This document shows positions 18,595-27,051 of a DNA stretch of 51,303 nt, in pieces. This stretch comes from Betaproteobacteria bacterium (GTDB lineage: Bacteria; Pseudomonadota; Gammaproteobacteria; Burkholderiales; JAEUOS01), in the NCBI GenBank assembly GCA_028292405.1, contig JAQGMJ010000017.1, forward strand, positions 1 to 51,303. The letters are read 5' to 3'. A program made the position numbers and the translations under genes. Position 1 is the stretch's first letter, and every line of letters starts with the position of its first letter. The notes below the pieces were generated by a model. That model worked only from the letters and a program-made list of their open reading frames with translations, searched no databases and was not told the DNA's origin.

Positions 18595-19505
18595 GGGTCG
18601 GTGGAAGGCGGTTCGGGTTCGATGGGTTCAGCCGGCGCGGCGGCCGCGGCTTCGCGCCTGGCGCTTTTGCGGGTACGCAGCGTCGCCATGATACCGCTGC
18701 TGATGATGATGGCGATCGCCAGCCAGCCGCTGGCCGCAATGTGGATGTTCCACAGCAGCAGGTCGGCGATCGCCGAGAACAGCACCGTGCTGTAGGAAAG
18801 GTTGGCGGCGAGGATGGCGGCGCCGCGCGAAAAGGCGCGGGTTTGCGCCAGTTGCGCGCCGGTCGCCAATGCGCCCAGCGCGGCGATCCACGCCAGGCCG
18901 TTGCTGCCGTGCCAGCGCCAGCCGCCGCTGGCGGTGAGCCAGAGCGCCGCGCCGCCGCTGATGATCATCGAAGACCACCAGAAGATGCGCATCTCCGGCT
19001 CGCCCAGGGCGCCGAGCCGGCGCACGTTGAGCAGGGCCACCGCCCCGGCGATGCCCGACAGCAGGCCGATGGTGATGTCGAAGCGCATCTCCGGCGAGAA
19101 GATGGGCTTGAGCAGGATGGCGATGCCGAGAAAACCCAGGCCCAGCGCAGCCAGCATGGTCTTCGACAGGCGCTCACCGAACACCAGCGCCAGGATCAGC
19201 GCGATCCACAGCGGCGCGGTGAAGTTCAGCGTGATCGCCGTCGACAGCGGCAGGTGCACCACGGCGTAGATGAACAGCCACATGGCAAAGGTGCCGGCGG
19301 CGCCGCGCTGCACGTGGCCCAGGGTATGGGCCGAGCGCGGGCTGACCCCGCGCAGCGCCATCATCACCGAGACCACCGCAAAGCCGATGAAGGTGCGGTA
19401 GAAGACGATTTCACCGGTGCTGTAGCCCGCCGCTGCCGCGTATTTGATGGTGATGCCGACGATGGCCAGCAGGAAGGATGCAAGCAGCATCCACAGCGAT
19501 TGCAC
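18591..19505 (-). CDS. EamA/DMT-family transporter
   Basis: 304 residues with about ten hydrophobic helices in two EamA repeats. Characteristic are the N-terminal MLLASFLLAIVGITIKY, the repeat end TAITLNFTAPLWIALILALVFGERLS, and the second repeat ILAANLSYSTVLFSAIADLLLW. The family exports metabolites, often amino acids or purines; the substrate here is unknown. The C-terminus is an Ala/Pro/Glu-rich cytoplasmic tail. It lies between the Rieske oxygenase (19 bases upstream) and sseA (four-base overlap), so the three genes are probably one transcript. Confidence 0.9.
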   Translation of the reverse strand: MQSLWMLLASFLLAIVGITIKYAAAAGYSTGEIVFYRTFIGFAVVSVMMALRGVSPRSAHTLGHVQRGAAGTFAMWLFIYAVVHLPLSTAITLNFTAPLWIALILALVFGERLSKTMLAALGLGFLGIAILLKPIFSPEMRFDITIGLLSGIAGAVALLNVRRLGALGEPEMRIFWWSSMIISGGAALWLTASGGWRWHGSNGLAWIAALGALATGAQLAQTRAFSRGAAILAANLSYSTVLFSAIADLLLWNIHIAASGWLAIAIIISSGIMATLRTRKSARREAAAAAPAEPIEPEPPSTDP

Positions 19506-19524
19506 GGCGGCGCCTACTCCCGCT

Positions 19525-20664
19525 TCATCGCTGCGGTGTTGCCGGCGCGCTTGAGGCCAGGGTCTCGCCCATCTCGCGCCGCAGATACTCGTGGAAGTGC
19601 TGCATGCCGTCTTCCATCGGCGACTGGTACGGCCCGACCTGGTTCAGGCCCTGCTGCATCAGCGCCTTGCGGCCGGCGTCCATGCGCTGCGCGATCTCGT
19701 CGTCCTCCAGCGCCGTTTCCATGTAGGCGGCCTGCTCCGCCTCGACGAATTCGCGCTCGAACAGCACGATGTCTTCCGGGTAGTAGAACTCCACCACGTT
19801 GGTGGTCTTCTGCGGGCCGCGCGGGATCAGGTGCGACACGATCAGCACGTGCGGGTACCACTCGACTGTGATGTTGGGGTAGAGGGTGAGCCAAATGGCG
19901 CCGTGCGCCGGCGGCTCGCCGCCGCGATACTTCAGCACCTGGTCGTGCCAGTGCTGATATTTGGCGCTGCCGGGGCGCGCCAGGGCGTTGTTGACGCCGA
20001 CGGTCTGCACCGAATGGCGCTCGCCGTATTCCCAGGCAAGGTCGTCGCAGGCGACGAAGCCGCCCAGACCGGGGTGGAAGGACTCGACGTGATAGTCCTC
20101 GAGGTAGACCTCGAGGAAAGTCTTCCAGTTGTAGTTGCACTTGTGGACTTCGACGCGATCGAGCATGTAGCCGTCGAAACTGAGATGTTCCCTGACGCCC
20201 AGCCCGGCAAGCTCGGCGGCGATGTCGCGCTCGCCCGAAAACAGCATGCCGTTCCAGTTTTTCAGAGGCAGCTTGTGCAGGTCGAGGCAGGGCTTTTCGC
20301 CGAAGTGCGGCGCGCCCAGCAGTTCGCCCTGCAGGTTGTAAGTCCAGCGGTGCAGCGGGCAGACGATGTTTTGCGCATTGCCCCGGCCGCCCAGCATGAT
20401 CGCCTGGCGATGGCGGCAAACGTTGGAGATGAGTTCGACACCGTTCCGGTTGCGCACCAGCGAAAGGGCTTCGTTCATCCAGCCCAGCGTGTGATAGTCG
20501 CCCGCGTTGGGCACCATCAGTTCATGGCCCGCATAGCCCGGCCCCTGGCGCGGCGTGAACAGGCTGTGCATTTCCGCTTCGAAGACTGCCTGATCGTGAT
20601 ACGCATGCACCGGCAGTTGCGAAACCGCCGGGCGCAGAATGCTTTCCCGCCCGATATCCGACAT
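19525..20664 (-). CDS. Rieske non-haem iron aromatic-ring-hydroxylating oxygenase, alpha subunit
   Basis: 379 residues. The N-terminal Rieske [2Fe-2S] domain has C83-x-H85 and C102-x2-H105 (VCRHRQA ... VCPLHRW). The catalytic mononuclear iron site is in NWKTFLEVYLEDYHVESFHP, with His192 and His197 and the preceding Asp190 as the likely electron-bridge acid. The length fits a homo-oligomeric alpha-only enzyme. No ferredoxin, reductase or beta subunit is encoded nearby, so its electron donor is elsewhere and its substrate unknown; choline/betaine-type Rieske enzymes are another possibility. ATG at 20662-20664. It is upstream of the EamA gene in the same direction and divergent from xseB. Confidence 0.9.
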   Translation of the reverse strand: MSDIGRESILRPAVSQLPVHAYHDQAVFEAEMHSLFTPRQGPGYAGHELMVPNAGDYHTLGWMNEALSLVRNRNGVELISNVCRHRQAIMLGGRGNAQNIVCPLHRWTYNLQGELLGAPHFGEKPCLDLHKLPLKNWNGMLFSGERDIAAELAGLGVREHLSFDGYMLDRVEVHKCNYNWKTFLEVYLEDYHVESFHPGLGGFVACDDLAWEYGERHSVQTVGVNNALARPGSAKYQHWHDQVLKYRGGEPPAHGAIWLTLYPNITVEWYPHVLIVSHLIPRGPQKTTNVVEFYYPEDIVLFEREFVEAEQAAYMETALEDDEIAQRMDAGRKALMQQGLNQVGPYQSPMEDGMQHFHEYLRREMGETLASSAPATPQR

Positions 20665-21154
20665 TTACTCATTCCCGGGTCGCGCGCCGGTAACAATTCC
20701 CGGACGGCGACCTATTGACCCGTTGACCTGAATTTCTTCCGGCCGGCAAAGCGGCTGGAACCCGGGGTGGACCCGAGGCCGGGCGCAAGAGGCCCGGTGA
20801 TGCTGGCGCAAAAGGCGCGTGTTTACGCGCGCACGCCGGCCGGCCCGTCGCGGGCCAGGGTGAGGATGGTAAGACGAAGACGTAGGACGCTCATTTTCCG
20901 GCGAAAACCTTGTCAACAGGCAAAAGCGGGGATGACGGGCAAATTGCCCAGGCCAGTATCAGTCGTGAAGCACCCAATACGGCACTGGCTTGATGCTACC
21001 CCTATTTTATCCCGGCGCAAACCTTCCGGACACTCTAAAATAGAGGTTTGGATCAATTTTCACGATTGCAGGGCGAAAAAGGCGTGCTTTGGCAGGCGCC
21101 GCCCCGAGGCCGCGGCATTTGCCGGGTCCGTTTCCCCCGAAATCTCCAGACACC
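20665..21154. other. 490-base divergent intergenic region with three short hairpins
   Basis: No gene is supported here; the open frame that ends just before the Rieske start encodes an Arg/Pro-rich composition without family features. Three consecutive perfect GC hairpins occur at 20779-20797 (stem CCGGGC/GCCCGG), 20815-20830 (GCGCGT/ACGCGC) and 20842-20856 (GGCCCG/CGGGCC). The xseB promoter lies near 21036. The hairpins would lie in the leader of the Rieske gene if it is transcribed from upstream of 20860. Confidence 0.5.
21036..21041 (+). promoter_or_regulatory. Likely -10 element of the xseB-ispA-dxs operon
   Basis: TAAAAT inside the inverted repeat CTCTAAAATAGAG (21033-21045), about 115 bases upstream of xseB and preceded by AT-richer sequence. 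No clear -35 is seen. Confidence 0.4.
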
Positions 21155-21412
21155 GTGCCCAAAGACGTTTCATCCGCCGCCGCCGCATTGCCCGCCGACC
21201 TGAGTTTTGAGGCCGCCCTGGGCGAACTGGACAAAATCGTCGCGGCGATGGAGGCGGGTGAACTGCCGCTGGATGAATCGCTCAAGGCCTACCAGCGCGG
21301 CGTCGCCCTTGTCAAAGCGGCCCATGCGCGCCTGGCGGCCGCGGAGCAGCAGGTAAAAATTCTCGAAGAAGGGGTGCTCAAGCCGCTCGCGCTGGACCAG
21401 GAAGACGAATAA
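21155..21412 (+). CDS. xseB: Exodeoxyribonuclease VII small subunit
   Basis: 85 residues. XseB assembles with the large subunit XseA in the single-strand-specific exonuclease VII. The core is SFEAALGELDKIVAAMEAGELPLDESLKAYQRGVALVKAAHARLAAAEQQVKILEE in outline (two antiparallel helices), closely fitting the family. The GTG at 21155 (VPKDVSSAAAALPADLS) gives the usual length; a longer frame begins at 21089 but its extra residues are Pro/Arg-rich and unlike the family. The gene is first in the xseB-ispA-dxs run, an arrangement common in proteobacteria. The large subunit is not in this window. Confidence 0.92.
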   Translation: MPKDVSSAAAALPADLSFEAALGELDKIVAAMEAGELPLDESLKAYQRGVALVKAAHARLAAAEQQVKILEEGVLKPLALDQEDE

Positions 21413-21477
21413 AAACAAATTGAAAAAGACAATTGAACGCCCTGTTATTGCCATAAACCGCTCATAAGATTCAGAAC

Positions 21478-22371
21478 ATGACCCAAGAATTCTCGGCCTG
21501 GATGGGAGGCATCCAGGCCCGCATGGAAACCGCCCTGGGGCGGCAGCTGCCGCCCCAGGGAGCGCTGCCCGCACGCCTGCACGACGCCATGCGCTACGCG
21601 GTGCTGGGCGGCGGCAAGCGCGTGCGCCCGCTGCTGGTCTTTGCCGCGGGCGAGGTGGCCGATGCGCCCGAGGCTTCGCTGGAAGTGGTGGCCGGGGCGA
21701 TCGAAATGATCCACGCCTATTCGCTGGTGCACGACGACCTGCCCTGCATGGACAACGACGACCTGCGCCGGGGCCGGCCCACCGTGCACAAGGAGTTCGA
21801 CTATGCCACCGCGCTGCTGGCAGGCGATGCCCTGCAGGCACAGGCGACCCTGATCCTCTCCGACCGTCACGTGGCGCCGGACGCCGCCGCGCAACTCGAA
21901 ATGCTGCGCGTGCTGGCCCAGGCCTCGGGCTCGCGCGGCATGTGCGGCGGCCAGCAGATCGACCTCGATGCAGTTGGCAAACCGCTTACCGAGCCCGAAC
22001 TGGAACTGATGCACATCCACAAGACCGGCGCGCTGATCCGCGCCTCGGTCACCCTGGGCACGCTGTGCGGCACGCCGCTGTCGCCGCAGGAGTCCGCCAA
22101 GCTGGACCATTACGCCAAATGCGTCGGCCTGCTGTTCCAGGTGGTCGACGACATTCTCGACGTCACGCAGGACTCCGCTACCCTGGGCAAGACCGCCGGC
22201 AAGGACGCCAAGGACGACAAGCCCACCTATGTTTCCATTCTGGGGCTTGCCGAGGCGCGCCGCAAGGCGCAGACTCTGCTGGAAGATGCGCTGGCCGCGC
22301 TTGAGCCTTTCGGCACGCGGGCACGCTGCTTGCGGGAACTGGCTGAATTCATCACCAGCCGCAGCTTCTAA
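21478..22371 (+). CDS. ispA: Farnesyl diphosphate synthase (polyprenyl synthetase family)
   Basis: 297 residues. It condenses DMAPP and IPP to geranyl and farnesyl diphosphate. The first Asp-rich motif is DDLPCMDNDD (86-95) and the second DDILD (224-228); GGGKRVRPLL binds diphosphate. The length, and the aspartate motif with two residues between the Asp pairs (DDxxxxD type), fit the bacterial FPP synthase group. ATG at 21478, 65 bases after xseB; dxs starts three bases after its stop. It supplies the precursor for quinones and undecaprenyl phosphate. Confidence 0.95.
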   Translation: MTQEFSAWMGGIQARMETALGRQLPPQGALPARLHDAMRYAVLGGGKRVRPLLVFAAGEVADAPEASLEVVAGAIEMIHAYSLVHDDLPCMDNDDLRRGRPTVHKEFDYATALLAGDALQAQATLILSDRHVAPDAAAQLEMLRVLAQASGSRGMCGGQQIDLDAVGKPLTEPELELMHIHKTGALIRASVTLGTLCGTPLSPQESAKLDHYAKCVGLLFQVVDDILDVTQDSATLGKTAGKDAKDDKPTYVSILGLAEARRKAQTLLEDALAALEPFGTRARCLRELAEFITSRSF

Positions 22372-22374
22372 ACC

Positions 22375-24252
22375 ATGTACGAGCTACTCAAGACCATCGA
22401 CAGCCCGGCCGACCTGCGCAAGCTTCCGCGCAAGGACCTGCCGCAGCTGGCAAAAGAGTTGCGCGGTTACGTGCTGGAAAGCGTGGCGCAGACCGGCGGC
22501 CATCTTTCTTCCAATTTGGGCACGGTCGAGCTGACCATCGCCCTGCATTACGTCTTCAACACCCCGGAAGACCGCCTGGTGTGGGATGTCGGCCACCAGA
22601 CCTACCCGCACAAGATCCTCACCGGCCGGCGCGAACGCATGGGTACCCTGCGCCAGCTCGACGGCATCTCGGGCTTTCCGCGCCGCGCCGAGAGCGAGTA
22701 CGACACCTTCGGCACCGCGCATTCCTCCACCTCGATTTCCGCGGCGCTGGGCATGGCCCTGGCCGCGCGGCAAAAGGGCGAGGACCGCTTCGCCGTGGCG
22801 ATCATCGGCGACGGCGCGATGACCGCCGGCATGGCCTTCGAGGCGATGAACAATGCCGGGGTGCATGAAGACGCGCGGCTGCTGGTGATCCTCAACGACA
22901 ACGACATGTCGATCTCGCCGCCGGTGGGCGCGCTCAACCGCTATCTGGCGCGCCTGATGTCGGGCCGCTTTTACGCCGCCGCCCGCGCGGCCGGCGAGCG
23001 CGTGCTCGGCGTGGTGCCGCCGGTGTGGGAACTGGCCAAGCGGCTCGAAGAGCACGCCAAGGGCATGGTAGTGCCCGGCACGCTGTTCGAGGAGTTCGGC
23101 TTCAACTACATCGGGCCGATCGACGGGCACGACCTGGAGTCGCTGATCCCGACCATGATGAACCTGAAGGCGCTCAAGGGCCCGCAGTTCCTGCACGTCG
23201 TCACGCGCAAGGGCCAGGGCTACAAGCTGGCCGAGGCCGACCCGGTGCTGTACCACGGCCCGGGTAAGTTCGACCCGGCGCAGGGCATCGTCGCCAAGCC
23301 CGCCGGCAAGCCTACCTATACCCAGGTGTTCGGCGACTGGCTGTGCGACATGGCTGAAAAAGATGAGCGCCTGGTCGGCATCACCCCGGCGATGCGCGAG
23401 GGCTCCGGCATGGTGGAATTCGAGCAACGGTTTCCGGGCCGCTATTACGACGTCGGCATCGCCGAGCAGCACGCGCTGACCTTTGCCGCCGGCATGGCCT
23501 GCGAGGGCATCAAGCCGGTGGTGGCGATCTACTCGACTTTTTTGCAGCGCGCCTACGACCAGCTGATCCACGATGTCGCCCTGCAGCGCCTGCCGGTGCT
23601 GCTGGCGATCGACCGCGCCGGCCTGGTGGGGGCCGATGGCGCCACCCACGCCGGCAGCTACGACTTGAGCTACCTGCGCTGCCTGCCGAATGTTTCGGTG
23701 CTGGCGCCCTCCGACGAAAACGAATGCCGGCAGATGCTCTACACCGGCTTTCTGCAGGACCACACGGTGGCAGTGCGCTACCCGCGCGGCACCGGTCCAG
23801 GCGTGGCGGTGCAAAAGGAAATGAGCGCGCTGCCGTGGGGCAAGGGCGAAGTGCGGCGCAATGGGCGGCGCGTGGCGATCCTGGCCTTCGGCTCGATGCT
23901 CGCGCCGGCCCTGGTGGCGGGCGAGTCGCTGGACGCCACCGTGGTCAACATGCGCTTCGTCAAGCCGCTGGACACTGCCTTGCTGGAACAGATGGCGGTC
24001 GGCCACGACCTGCTGGTGACGGTGGAAGAAAACGTGATTGCCGGCGGCGCCGGTGCGGCTTGCGCCGAGGCGCTGGCGGGGCTGAAGCTGGCCACGCCGA
24101 TGCTGTACCTGGGCCTGCCGGACCAGTTCATCGACCATGGCGACCCGGCCAAGCTGCTGGCCCTGCAGGGGCTGGACGCGGCCGGCATCCAGGCCTCGAT
24201 TTCCCGGCGTGTCCAGCAAATGCCGGTACCGGCCTTGAAAAAGACCGCTTAG
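22375..24252 (+). CDS. dxs: 1-deoxy-D-xylulose-5-phosphate synthase
   Basis: 625 residues, the usual length. It is the TPP-dependent first enzyme of the MEP pathway: pyruvate + glyceraldehyde 3-phosphate gives DXP + CO2. Features: [20 protein letters not shown] near the N-terminus, [18 protein letters not shown], the TPP/Mg motif [33 protein letters not shown], the transketolase-like pyrimidine-binding domain ([17 protein letters not shown]) and a C-terminal domain ([18 protein letters not shown]). ATG at 22375, three bases after the ispA stop, so the two are translationally linked. With ispD, ispF and ispA it gives this window four isoprenoid genes. Confidence 0.97.
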   Translation: MYELLKTIDSPADLRKLPRKDLPQLAKELRGYVLESVAQTGGHLSSNLGTVELTIALHYVFNTPEDRLVWDVGHQTYPHKILTGRRERMGTLRQLDGISGFPRRAESEYDTFGTAHSSTSISAALGMALAARQKGEDRFAVAIIGDGAMTAGMAFEAMNNAGVHEDARLLVILNDNDMSISPPVGALNRYLARLMSGRFYAAARAAGERVLGVVPPVWELAKRLEEHAKGMVVPGTLFEEFGFNYIGPIDGHDLESLIPTMMNLKALKGPQFLHVVTRKGQGYKLAEADPVLYHGPGKFDPAQGIVAKPAGKPTYTQVFGDWLCDMAEKDERLVGITPAMREGSGMVEFEQRFPGRYYDVGIAEQHALTFAAGMACEGIKPVVAIYSTFLQRAYDQLIHDVALQRLPVLLAIDRAGLVGADGATHAGSYDLSYLRCLPNVSVLAPSDENECRQMLYTGFLQDHTVAVRYPRGTGPGVAVQKEMSALPWGKGEVRRNGRRVAILAFGSMLAPALVAGESLDATVVNMRFVKPLDTALLEQMAVGHDLLVTVEENVIAGGAGAACAEALAGLKLATPMLYLGLPDQFIDHGDPAKLLALQGLDAAGIQASISRRVQQMPVPALKKTA

Positions 24253-24338
24253 GGGGCAATCTGGGGTTGGCAGAATATCCGAGTAAAATAATCCAGTTTT
24301 CTCAGCTACGATTGCGTTTTCGCCGGGTTCCTCTGGTT

Positions 24339-24363
24339 TTACCTATAGGGTGAGCGTTACCTA
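24339..24363 (+). promoter_or_regulatory. Direct repeat TTACCTA in the folE2 leader
   Basis: TTACCTA occurs at 24339-24345 and 24357-24363, 18 bases apart and about 25-45 bases upstream of folE2. It could be a regulator site or chance. No recognisable Zur box or riboswitch was found in this 136-base gap. Confidence 0.25.
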
Positions 24364-24388
24364 CCCCGGCTGCAAGAAGGGACATTGA

Positions 24389-25228
24389 ATGAACACCCGT
24401 GACCCCGCCTTCGCCCCGAGCGAAATGGCGGATGTGCAAGGTTCGGCCGATACGCGCCACATTGCCATCAACAAGGTCGGCATCAAGTCGATTCGCCAGC
24501 CGGTGAAAATCGCCGCACGCCCTGAGGCGGGAAAAGCGGCAGGTACCGAATCGGCTCAGGCCACCATCGCCACCTTCAGCATGTCGGTCGCCCTGCCGCA
24601 GGAGCGCAAGGGCACCCACATGTCGCGCTTTGTGCAGATCCTCAACGCGCACGACGAGGCGATTTCGCCGCAAAGTTTCCGCACCATGCTGAGCGACATG
24701 GTGCAAAAGCTGGAAGCGACTTCCGGCTACATCGAAATGAAGTTCCCGTATTTCATCAACAAGTCCGCCCCGGTCTCCGGGGTGAAGAGCCTGATGGATT
24801 ACGAGGTCGCCTTCATCGGTGAAATCCACGAAGGCAAGACCCGCTTCAGGATGCAGGTGCTGGCGCCGGTCACCAGCCTGTGCCCCTGCTCGAAGGAAAT
24901 CTCCGCCTACGGCGCGCACAACCAGCGCTCGCACATCACCGTCACCGCCGAGTTCAGCGACTTCGTCTGGATCGAGGAACTGGTGGAACTGATCGAAGCC
25001 CAGGCTTCCTGCGAGTTGTATGGCCTGCTGAAGCGCCCGGACGAAAAGTACGTCACCGAGCGCGCCTACGACAACCCCAAGTTCGTCGAAGACCTGGTGC
25101 GCGACGTTGCTGCGGCACTGGATGCCGACCAGCGCGTGGCTTCCTACACCCTGGAAGCGGAAAACTTCGAGTCGATCCACAACCACTCGGCGTACGCGGT
25201 CATCGAGCGCGACAAGCGCCGCTCCTGA
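24389..25228 (+). CDS. folE2: GTP cyclohydrolase I type B (FolE2)
   Basis: 279 residues. It converts GTP to 7,8-dihydroneopterin triphosphate, the first step of folate (and queuosine-type 7-deazaguanine) synthesis. FolE2 is the metal-flexible type unrelated in length to classical FolE. The conserved [21 protein letters not shown] segment carries the metal-site Cys165 and Cys167, and the N-terminal [11 protein letters not shown] and [21 protein letters not shown] match the family. ATG at 24389. It follows dxs by 136 bases and may have its own promoter. A strong terminator closes the transcript. FolE2 is often used when Zn is scarce; no Zur site was recognised here. Confidence 0.94.
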   Translation: MNTRDPAFAPSEMADVQGSADTRHIAINKVGIKSIRQPVKIAARPEAGKAAGTESAQATIATFSMSVALPQERKGTHMSRFVQILNAHDEAISPQSFRTMLSDMVQKLEATSGYIEMKFPYFINKSAPVSGVKSLMDYEVAFIGEIHEGKTRFRMQVLAPVTSLCPCSKEISAYGAHNQRSHITVTAEFSDFVWIEELVELIEAQASCELYGLLKRPDEKYVTERAYDNPKFVEDLVRDVAAALDADQRVASYTLEAENFESIHNHSAYAVIERDKRRS

Positions 25229-25242
25229 CCGCTTCCATGCGG

Positions 25243-25279
25243 AATAAAAAATGCCGGGCTTTGCCCGGCATTTTTTATT
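25243..25279. terminator. Strong bidirectional Rho-independent terminator
   Basis: Stem of about 17 bp (arms 25243-25259 and 25263-25279, 3-base loop) with an A-run on the left and a T-run on the right of a GCCGGGC core. It lies between convergent folE2 and the aspartic protease gene and can serve both. Confidence 0.92.
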
Positions 25280-25297
25280 TGTAATCCTGCACGCTTC

Positions 25298-26383
25298 TCA
25301 AAACCGTTTGATCAGGGTCATCGCTTCGCCCTCGCGATGCATTTCGATGCGGTTGAGAAAACTCATGCCCAGCAGGCCGACGCCGCCGAAGCCGGCGCCC
25401 TCGACCACCGAGCCGTCGACGCCATAGAGCGTGATCGGGCCGATGGTCACGCTGTCGAACTTCACGCGCCAGGTGCGCATCAGGCCGTTGGCGGTGGACG
25501 ACATCGAGGGCGTGCCGCTCTCGTAATTGACGCCGGCGCGCCGCGCCATCGCCGTGTCGATCGCCACGTTGGTGGCGCCGGTGTCGACCACGAAGGGCAG
25601 GGAGGCGCCGTTGATCGTCACCATGCTGGCGAACGCGCCGCTGCCGGTGTCCTTCAGGGTCAGGCGCGGCCGCTTGTCGCGCGCGTCCTGCACCAGGGCG
25701 CCTTCCTTGCGGCTGAGCAGCAGGCGCGCGCCGTCGCGGTTAAAAATCACCCGCGAGAGGAAGCTCATGCCCAGCAACATGGTGCCGCCGGTGCCCGCGC
25801 CTTCGCCGACCGCCGCCTCCACGTTGTCCAGCGAGATGCCGCCGACGCGCACGTTTTGCAGCACCACGCCGAAGGCCTGCTTGGCGCCGCCGGCGGTCTG
25901 CACGGTGAACGGGGTGCCGCGGCGCCAGGCAACGCCCAGCTGGTCTGCCAGTTCGCTGGACATCCACACCATGGAGGCGCCGGTGTCGACCAGAATCTGC
26001 GCCATATGGCCGTTGACCCTTGCCAGGCCGCGATAGTGGCCGCCGCTGTCGGCGGTGAGGATCACGCTTTCGTTGCCCCCGCCGCCGGCGGCGGGCTGGG
26101 CGGCGTAGGCTTCGCCCAGGCGCAGGCTGCTGCGCTTGCCGTCGATGTCCAGCACCGCGCTGTCGCCGCCGGAAGAAACCAGGATTACGCCTTCGGGCGT
26201 TTTTTGCCCGACCGAAATCGTGCGCGGCGCGCCGCCGTTGATCGAAACAATGGCCTTGCCCGGAAACAGGCCGACCACGTTGACTTCGGTGGCGCCGGCC
26301 GGTGCGCCCGGCAGGGCGCCGACTGCCGCAACGGCAAATGCCAGGGTCGAGGCAATCAGGCCGGCACGCGGTTTATTTTTCAT
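25298..26383 (-). CDS. Secreted protein with two tandem retropepsin-like aspartic protease domains
   Basis: 361 residues. Signal peptide about 1-31 (GLIASTLAFAVAAVGALPGAPAGA), so periplasmic or exported. Residues about 33-92 form a small beta domain (FPGKAIVSINGGAPRTISVG). Two clan AA domains follow: the first with ILVDTGASMVWMS (DTG 133-135) and LLGMSFL (203-209), the second with FVVDTGATNVAID (DTG 267-269) and LLGMSFLNR (337-345). Retropepsins need two DTG lobes; most are homodimers, so two lobes in one chain could form an intramolecular active site as in pepsin. The fold and DTG motifs are seen; protease activity and the pairing are inference. It lies 41 bases after yajQ in the same direction. 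Confidence 0.85.
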   Translation of the reverse strand: MKNKPRAGLIASTLAFAVAAVGALPGAPAGATEVNVVGLFPGKAIVSINGGAPRTISVGQKTPEGVILVSSGGDSAVLDIDGKRSSLRLGEAYAAQPAAGGGGNESVILTADSGGHYRGLARVNGHMAQILVDTGASMVWMSSELADQLGVAWRRGTPFTVQTAGGAKQAFGVVLQNVRVGGISLDNVEAAVGEGAGTGGTMLLGMSFLSRVIFNRDGARLLLSRKEGALVQDARDKRPRLTLKDTGSGAFASMVTINGASLPFVVDTGATNVAIDTAMARRAGVNYESGTPSMSSTANGLMRTWRVKFDSVTIGPITLYGVDGSVVEGAGFGGVGLLGMSFLNRIEMHREGEAMTLIKRF

Positions 26384-26424
26384 CTTGTGGCCACACGTAG
26401 GGAAAGCGCCACTGGCGGCTGCCG

Positions 26425-26910
26425 CTAATCCCGGAAGTTCTGGAAGTTCAGCGGCACCTCGGTGACATCCTTGCGCACCAGCGCAATCGCCGCCTGCAGG
26501 TCGTCGCGCTTGGCGCCGGAGACGCGCACCTCCTCGCCCTGGATGCTCGCCTGCACCTTGAGCTTGGCTTCCTTGATCACCTTGACGATTTTCTTCGCCA
26601 GCTCGGACTCGATGCCGTTGCGCACCTTGATCACCTGCTTGACCTTGTCGCCGCCAATCTTCTCCACCTTGCCGATGTCCAGAAAGCGCGTATCGACATT
26701 GCGCTTGGCCATTTTGCCGGTGAGCACGTCGCGCACCTGGCCGAGCTTGAAGTCGTCGTCGGCATAAGCCGTCAACTCGCGCTCCTTTTGCTCGACCCGG
26801 GAATCTGACCCCTTGAAATCGAAACGCGTGGAGATTTCCTTGTTCGCCTGATCGAGGGCATTCTTTACTTCGATCATGTTGGCTTCGCAGACAATGTCAA
26901 ACGAGGGCAT
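26425..26910 (-). CDS. yajQ: YajQ-family nucleotide-binding protein
   Basis: 161 residues. The frame is open far upstream, but the family N-terminus [21 protein letters not shown] begins at the ATG at 26908-26910. Two ferredoxin-like repeats; [15 protein letters not shown] and the C-terminal [20 protein letters not shown] and LNFQNFRD are highly conserved. YajQ proteins bind nucleotides, and a Xanthomonas homologue is a cyclic-di-GMP effector that works with a LysR-type regulator; others interact with phage or host transcription. It is divergent from murB and followed by the aspartic protease gene. Confidence 0.95.
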   Translation of the reverse strand: MPSFDIVCEANMIEVKNALDQANKEISTRFDFKGSDSRVEQKERELTAYADDDFKLGQVRDVLTGKMAKRNVDTRFLDIGKVEKIGGDKVKQVIKVRNGIESELAKKIVKVIKEAKLKVQASIQGEEVRVSGAKRDDLQAAIALVRKDVTEVPLNFQNFRD

Positions 26911-27016
26911 GAAATGCGCTTTCAGTGATGCATGCAGAAGCGCATTGTAGCCAAGCCCGCCGATCGCGCAAGGACGCACAGTTTTGGTGCCTCGCCGCGA
27001 TGGGCTTTCCCAGACG

Positions 27017-27022
27017 TATAAT
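27017..27022 (+). promoter_or_regulatory. Likely -10 element of murB
   Basis: Perfect TATAAT 30 bases upstream of the murB GTG in the yajQ/murB divergent region. No good -35 is visible at 16-18 bases. Confidence 0.5.
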
Positions 27023-27051
27023 TGCCGTAATTTCAATACCTTAGAGCCGAA

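Noticed and set aside
20665..20916. 83-codon minus-strand frame ending just before the Rieske start
   Set aside because: Arg/Pro-rich, covers the hairpin region, no family similarity and no ribosome site; more likely noncoding leader.
22384..24219. 611-codon minus-strand frame opposite dxs
   Set aside because: Antisense to an unmistakable dxs; Ala/Arg/His/Gln-rich without motifs.
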